Below, one piece after another: positions 63,887 to 64,000 of a DNA stretch of 64,000 nucleotides (the first letter of the stretch is position 1; each line of letters opens with the position of its first letter). The notes beneath the pieces are model-generated. The model saw nothing but the letters and a program-made list of their open reading frames with translations. It searched no databases and was not told where the DNA came from. A program made the translations under genes and the position numbers. This DNA comes from Opeltia flavorubescens (taxonomy: Eukaryota; Ascomycota; Lecanoromycetes; Teloschistales; Teloschistaceae): positions 2,542,001 through 2,606,000 of the forward strand of contig KE546965.1 in the NCBI GenBank assembly GCA_000442125.1. The letters are read 5' to 3'.

Positions 63887-64000
63887 GGTGGAGGTTGTTG
63901 TGATGAGATTCAGATGTTATGTGGGAAATCAAAGGAAATAGGGTTGGATGATGGTAGGAAAATGAGTTTGTGGAGGAGGAAGATGGATTGAGAGAGAGAA

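Noticed and set aside
1-64000. CRISPR arrays, operons, riboswitches, tRNA or rRNA genes
   Set aside because: No regularly spaced repeats and a clearly eukaryotic gene structure; no tRNA cloverleaf or rRNA segment was recognised by eye, though a tRNA scan was not run.

Overview
The window is nuclear DNA of a filamentous ascomycete (Pezizomycotina). The evidence is short spliceosomal introns of about 40-80 nt in most genes, intact orthologues of fungal housekeeping genes (alpha-tubulin, cytosolic HSP70, EDE1, CTF4/SepB, BRX1, EMC7, CHZ1, BET1-type SNARE, APC15), the fungal expansion of F-box-like and STAND/ankyrin proteins, and one AT-rich transposon with RIP-like mutation. The class (possibly Leotiomycetes) is a guess. 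Exon limits were set by hand from splice consensus, frame and protein-family continuity, and may be off by 1-2 bases.

Layout. 1-9 kb: edge of a probable secondary-metabolism region with a truncated O-methyltransferase (-), an alpha/beta-hydrolase (+) and two cytochromes P450 (+). 9-22 kb: accessory region with a STAND-type/ankyrin gene, a large gene-poor gap, a deaminase-MYND gene broken by a series of frameshifts, an F-box-like gene, and two decayed copies of an unknown two-gene unit. 21.7-32 kb: mixed region with BRX1, a triple-WW protein, a small secreted cysteine protein, EMC7, two F-box-like genes and a WWM1-like WW protein. 32-41.5 kb: EDE1, alpha-tubulin, and a PGA1-like gene followed 4 nt later by a small F-box-like ORF. 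42-50 kb: F-box/LRR protein, a third decayed repeat copy, another F-box-like gene, and two related C2H2 zinc-finger genes that share an identical 16-mer upstream. 50-57 kb: compact core genes, namely CTF4 and CHZ1 on a divergent promoter with an MCB box, a BET1-type SNARE and APC15. 57-59.4 kb: a 2.4-kb inverted-repeat transposon with an 8-bp target duplication, inserted in the promoter interval between APC15 and a Gfo/Idh/MocA oxidoreductase. 61.8-63.9 kb: cytosolic HSP70.

Most notable: (i) the hAT-like, RIP-decayed element that splits a short divergent promoter; (ii) a deaminase-MYND pseudogene whose roughly eight frameshifts all have the same sign, most at G runs; (iii) three dispersed, decayed copies of an unrecognised two-gene unit; (iv) the shared 16-mer upstream of two neighbouring zinc-finger genes; (v) in-frame introns (one GC-AG) hidden inside long ORFs of HSP70 and the WWM1-like gene; (vi) a 10-nt microexon in CHZ1; and (vii) a 4-nt gap between two same-strand ORFs. 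I found no complete new multi-gene system. The left-edge metabolic cluster and the X-Y repeat unit are the likeliest places for undescribed biology.
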